Below are positions 62,182 to 64,000 of a stretch of 64,000 nucleotides of DNA, piece after piece. The translations under genes were made by a program, and so were the position numbers. The DNA is from Bacteroidia bacterium (GTDB lineage Bacteria; Bacteroidota; Bacteroidia; UKL13-3), in contig JACMQU010000003.1 in the NCBI GenBank assembly GCA_014376805.1, forward strand, positions 1-64,000. The letters run 5' to 3'. Within the stretch, counting starts at the first letter, position 1; the number at the start of each line of letters is the position of its first letter. Under the pieces are notes generated by a model. The model did no database searches, was not told the origin of the DNA, and saw only the letters and a list, made by a program, of their open reading frames with translations.

Positions 62182-64000
62182 CGTTAATCGTATTTTTCAG
62201 AATAATACTTAAGAAATTAAAGTGGCTTGTAATCTTTCCTGCTTTGCTGGCCGGAATGGTGACCTATTTTACCCGAAACCTCACTAAAGAATACCAGAGT
62301 TCCGCCACTATTTATACAGGCCTTGCATCGGGCTACAGTATTACAGATGATGGTACAGAGAAAGTGGATTATTTTAAAGTGAACAATGCTTTTGATAATT
62401 TAATTACCACTGTAAAAGCAAGGGAAACAATTGAAGAAGTCTGTCTTAAACTTTTGGCTCAGCATTTATTATTAAAAGCTCCTGATCCTAATATACTTGA
62501 TGTAAAAGGTTTTGAAGATCTTCATTCTTTGTTAAGTGATGAGGATATAGCACAAATGATAGTGCCGGGAAACTTCGATAAAACGGTAAAAAAATTATAT
62601 CAGATTAAAGACAGCAGTAATAAAAATGTAGTACAAAATTTACTTACATCAAGTGCTAGTCCGTATGCCACCACTAAAATTTTAGCCAATGTAACTGTTG
62701 TTCGTAAATCTACCAGTGATATGTTGGAAATTGGTTATAAAACAAATGATGCAGGTGTATGTGTGAATACACTCCGTTTTTTAATTGAATCCTTTTCTTC
62801 CAGGTATAAAGATATCAAAGGTTCTGAAACAACCAATGTGGTAAAGTATTTTGAGGATCAGATGAAACTTGCTTTTAATAACCTGCAAGGTTCGGAAAAT
62901 CGCCTGAGAGATTTTGGGGTCAACAATAAAATTATTAATTATTATGAGCAGGCCAAATTTGTAGCCGAATCAAAAGAAGATTTATCTACAGACTATTACA
63001 AAGAAAAAATGAGCTTTGAGGGTGCCCAGACTGCTATTAAACGGATTGAAGAAAAGATGAACAGTTATACTGATTTTGTTTCTGCTAATGAAGTACTAGT
63101 AAAATTAAGAACGGATCTGGCTAATGTTAATTATAAAATTGAGAATGCGAAAATTTTTAAATATGGTGCTGATAAAATTGCAGAAATGCAGGATCAGGCG
63201 GATAATATAAAACTGCAGTTAAAAGAAAAAGCAAGAGAATATTACGACTTCAACAATACCATAGAATGGGTTCCTCAAAACTCCTTATTAAACGAGTGGC
63301 TTGCTAAGGTTGTTGAACTGGAAGAATCTAAAGGACGTCTGATGGTATATGATCAGCGCCTGCGTCAGTACGACGGCATCTATAAAGAATTTGCACCTTT
63401 GGGTTCAACCATTAACAGGCTTGAACGCGAAGTTGGTGTGCAGGAAAAAGAATACTTATCTGTTTTGCATGGCCTCAATCTGGCTAAGCTTCGGCAGCAA
63501 AGTCTGGAGATGAGTAATACATTAAAAGTAGTTGATCATCCCTATTTTCCTTTACAGCCTTTGCCATCAAAACGTGCCATGCTTATCCTGGTTTCTTTTA
63601 TGGCGGGTTTTATTTTGCTGCTGGCTTATTACATTGGATCAGCCATGATGAATAATTCGATTCAGTCTCCTGATAAAGTAGAAAAAATTATTGGACTTCC
63701 TTTATTAAGTGCGTTGCCTGATCGCAAAAATAATGATGACAGAGAGGTGCAGGTTCATGAAATGCAAAGCAGCCTGATGCAACAAATTATCAATACCGTT
63801 TTTATTGATCTTAAGAAAATTGATCCGCTTGCTAAAAGTTATACCATTATTATTTTTAGTACTAAAGGAGATGAAGGCAAATCTTTTTTTGCTGAATTGC
63901 TAGTGAATAAATTAAGTCGTATAAGAAATAAGGTCTTATATTTATATCCTGATTCAAGCGGCGATCACGGTAAAAACTTAGAACCCGAGAATCCTAAATT
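62178..64000 (+). CDS. Wzz/GumC-type exopolysaccharide export protein with BY-kinase P-loop (partial)
   Basis: 607 residues visible; the gene runs off the window. ATG 62178 overlaps the TolC-like stop (ATGA). Membrane segment at about 16-32, a Wzz-type periplasmic domain with long coiled coils (about 240-440), a proline-containing region before the second membrane segment (SKRAMLILVSFMAGFILLLA, about 465-490), then the start of a cytoplasmic ATPase domain with P-loop FSTKGDEGKSFFAELL near residue 560. This is the Wzc/BY-kinase layout for controlling polysaccharide polymer length and export. Walker A' and the tyrosine cluster lie beyond the window, so kinase activity is inferred. Confidence 0.85.
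   Translation, partial: MTLIVFFRIILKKLKWLVIFPALLAGMVTYFTRNLTKEYQSSATIYTGLASGYSITDDGTEKVDYFKVNNAFDNLITTVKARETIEEVCLKLLAQHLLLKAPDPNILDVKGFEDLHSLLSDEDIAQMIVPGNFDKTVKKLYQIKDSSNKNVVQNLLTSSASPYATTKILANVTVVRKSTSDMLEIGYKTNDAGVCVNTLRFLIESFSSRYKDIKGSETTNVVKYFEDQMKLAFNNLQGSENRLRDFGVNNKIINYYEQAKFVAESKEDLSTDYYKEKMSFEGAQTAIKRIEEKMNSYTDFVSANEVLVKLRTDLANVNYKIENAKIFKYGADKIAEMQDQADNIKLQLKEKAREYYDFNNTIEWVPQNSLLNEWLAKVVELEESKGRLMVYDQRLRQYDGIYKEFAPLGSTINRLEREVGVQEKEYLSVLHGLNLAKLRQQSLEMSNTLKVVDHPYFPLQPLPSKRAMLILVSFMAGFILLLAYYIGSAMMNNSIQSPDKVEKIIGLPLLSALPDRKNNDDREVQVHEMQSSLMQQIINTVFIDLKKIDPLAKSYTIIIFSTKGDEGKSFFAELLVNKLSRIRNKVLYLYPDSSGDHGKNLEPENPK

Overview
The window reads as AT-rich chromosomal DNA of a member of the Bacteroidota, probably a Chitinophagales/Sphingobacteriales-type relative. 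The evidence is the type IX secretion and gliding gene set (porX, gldC, a PorE-like OmpA protein, PorP/SprF, and secreted proteins with type A and type B sorting tails), the LpxC-FabZ fusion, Bacteroidota-restricted families (DUF4294, DUF5686, DUF4112, Bacteroidota-type lipoprotein signals), TAnnTTTG-type -7 promoter boxes, weak or absent Shine-Dalgarno sites and frequent TTG start codons. No rRNA, tRNA, CRISPR array or intact transposon was seen.

Layout. 1-2.0 kb: a G-rich (minus strand) tandem array against the end of porX. 2.0-8.4 kb: an HD phosphohydrolase and a lipid A block (lpxD, lpxC-fabZ, lpxA, an ABC ATPase, convergent lpxB). 8.5-17.9 kb: housekeeping and envelope genes (coiled-coil membrane protein, DinB-like and cupin proteins, the M23 peptidase-MerR-gldC operon, alaS, a GlcNAc kinase-like ATPase, an aminotransferase). 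18.2-21.4 kb: a degraded accessory patch with a broken YfiT/BstA-like gene, an EamA transporter, an intact rhuM flanked by GxxExxY-like fragments, a truncated second EamA start, and a frame continuing from purC that looks like the tail of a restriction-type helicase. 21.4-25.5 kb: purC, a PorE-like OmpA protein, sixA and DUF423. 25.6-30.5 kb: an envelope operon (DUF3352-like/propeller protein, flippase-like membrane protein, secreted nuclease). 30.8-36.7 kb: a lipoprotein, a zinc metalloprotease lipoprotein, queA with a short overlapping upstream reading frame, ispD and a small membrane protein. 36.8-44.4 kb: an exported protein, accC, DUF4112, an ABC-F protein and an aminotransferase. 44.7-51.2 kb: a giant T9SS adhesin with its SprF-like partner. 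51.4-60.3 kb: threonine aldolase, an Lgt-family protein, DUF4294, two GT2 glycosyltransferases around rsmG, a GNAT protein and a DUF5686 outer-membrane protein. 60.7-64.0 kb: a Spy-like protein and the start of an exopolysaccharide export operon (half-length TolC-like protein, then a Wzz/BY-kinase protein cut by the window end).

How they work together. Much of the window serves the cell envelope: lipid A synthesis, lipoprotein modification, T9SS regulation and cargo, an adhesin with its anchor protein, and polysaccharide export. The least ordinary parts are the relic patch at 18.2-21.4 kb, the G-run array beside porX, the short reading frames overlapping the lpxC and queA start codons, several unexplained hairpins, and the Lgt-family protein with a changed active-site motif.
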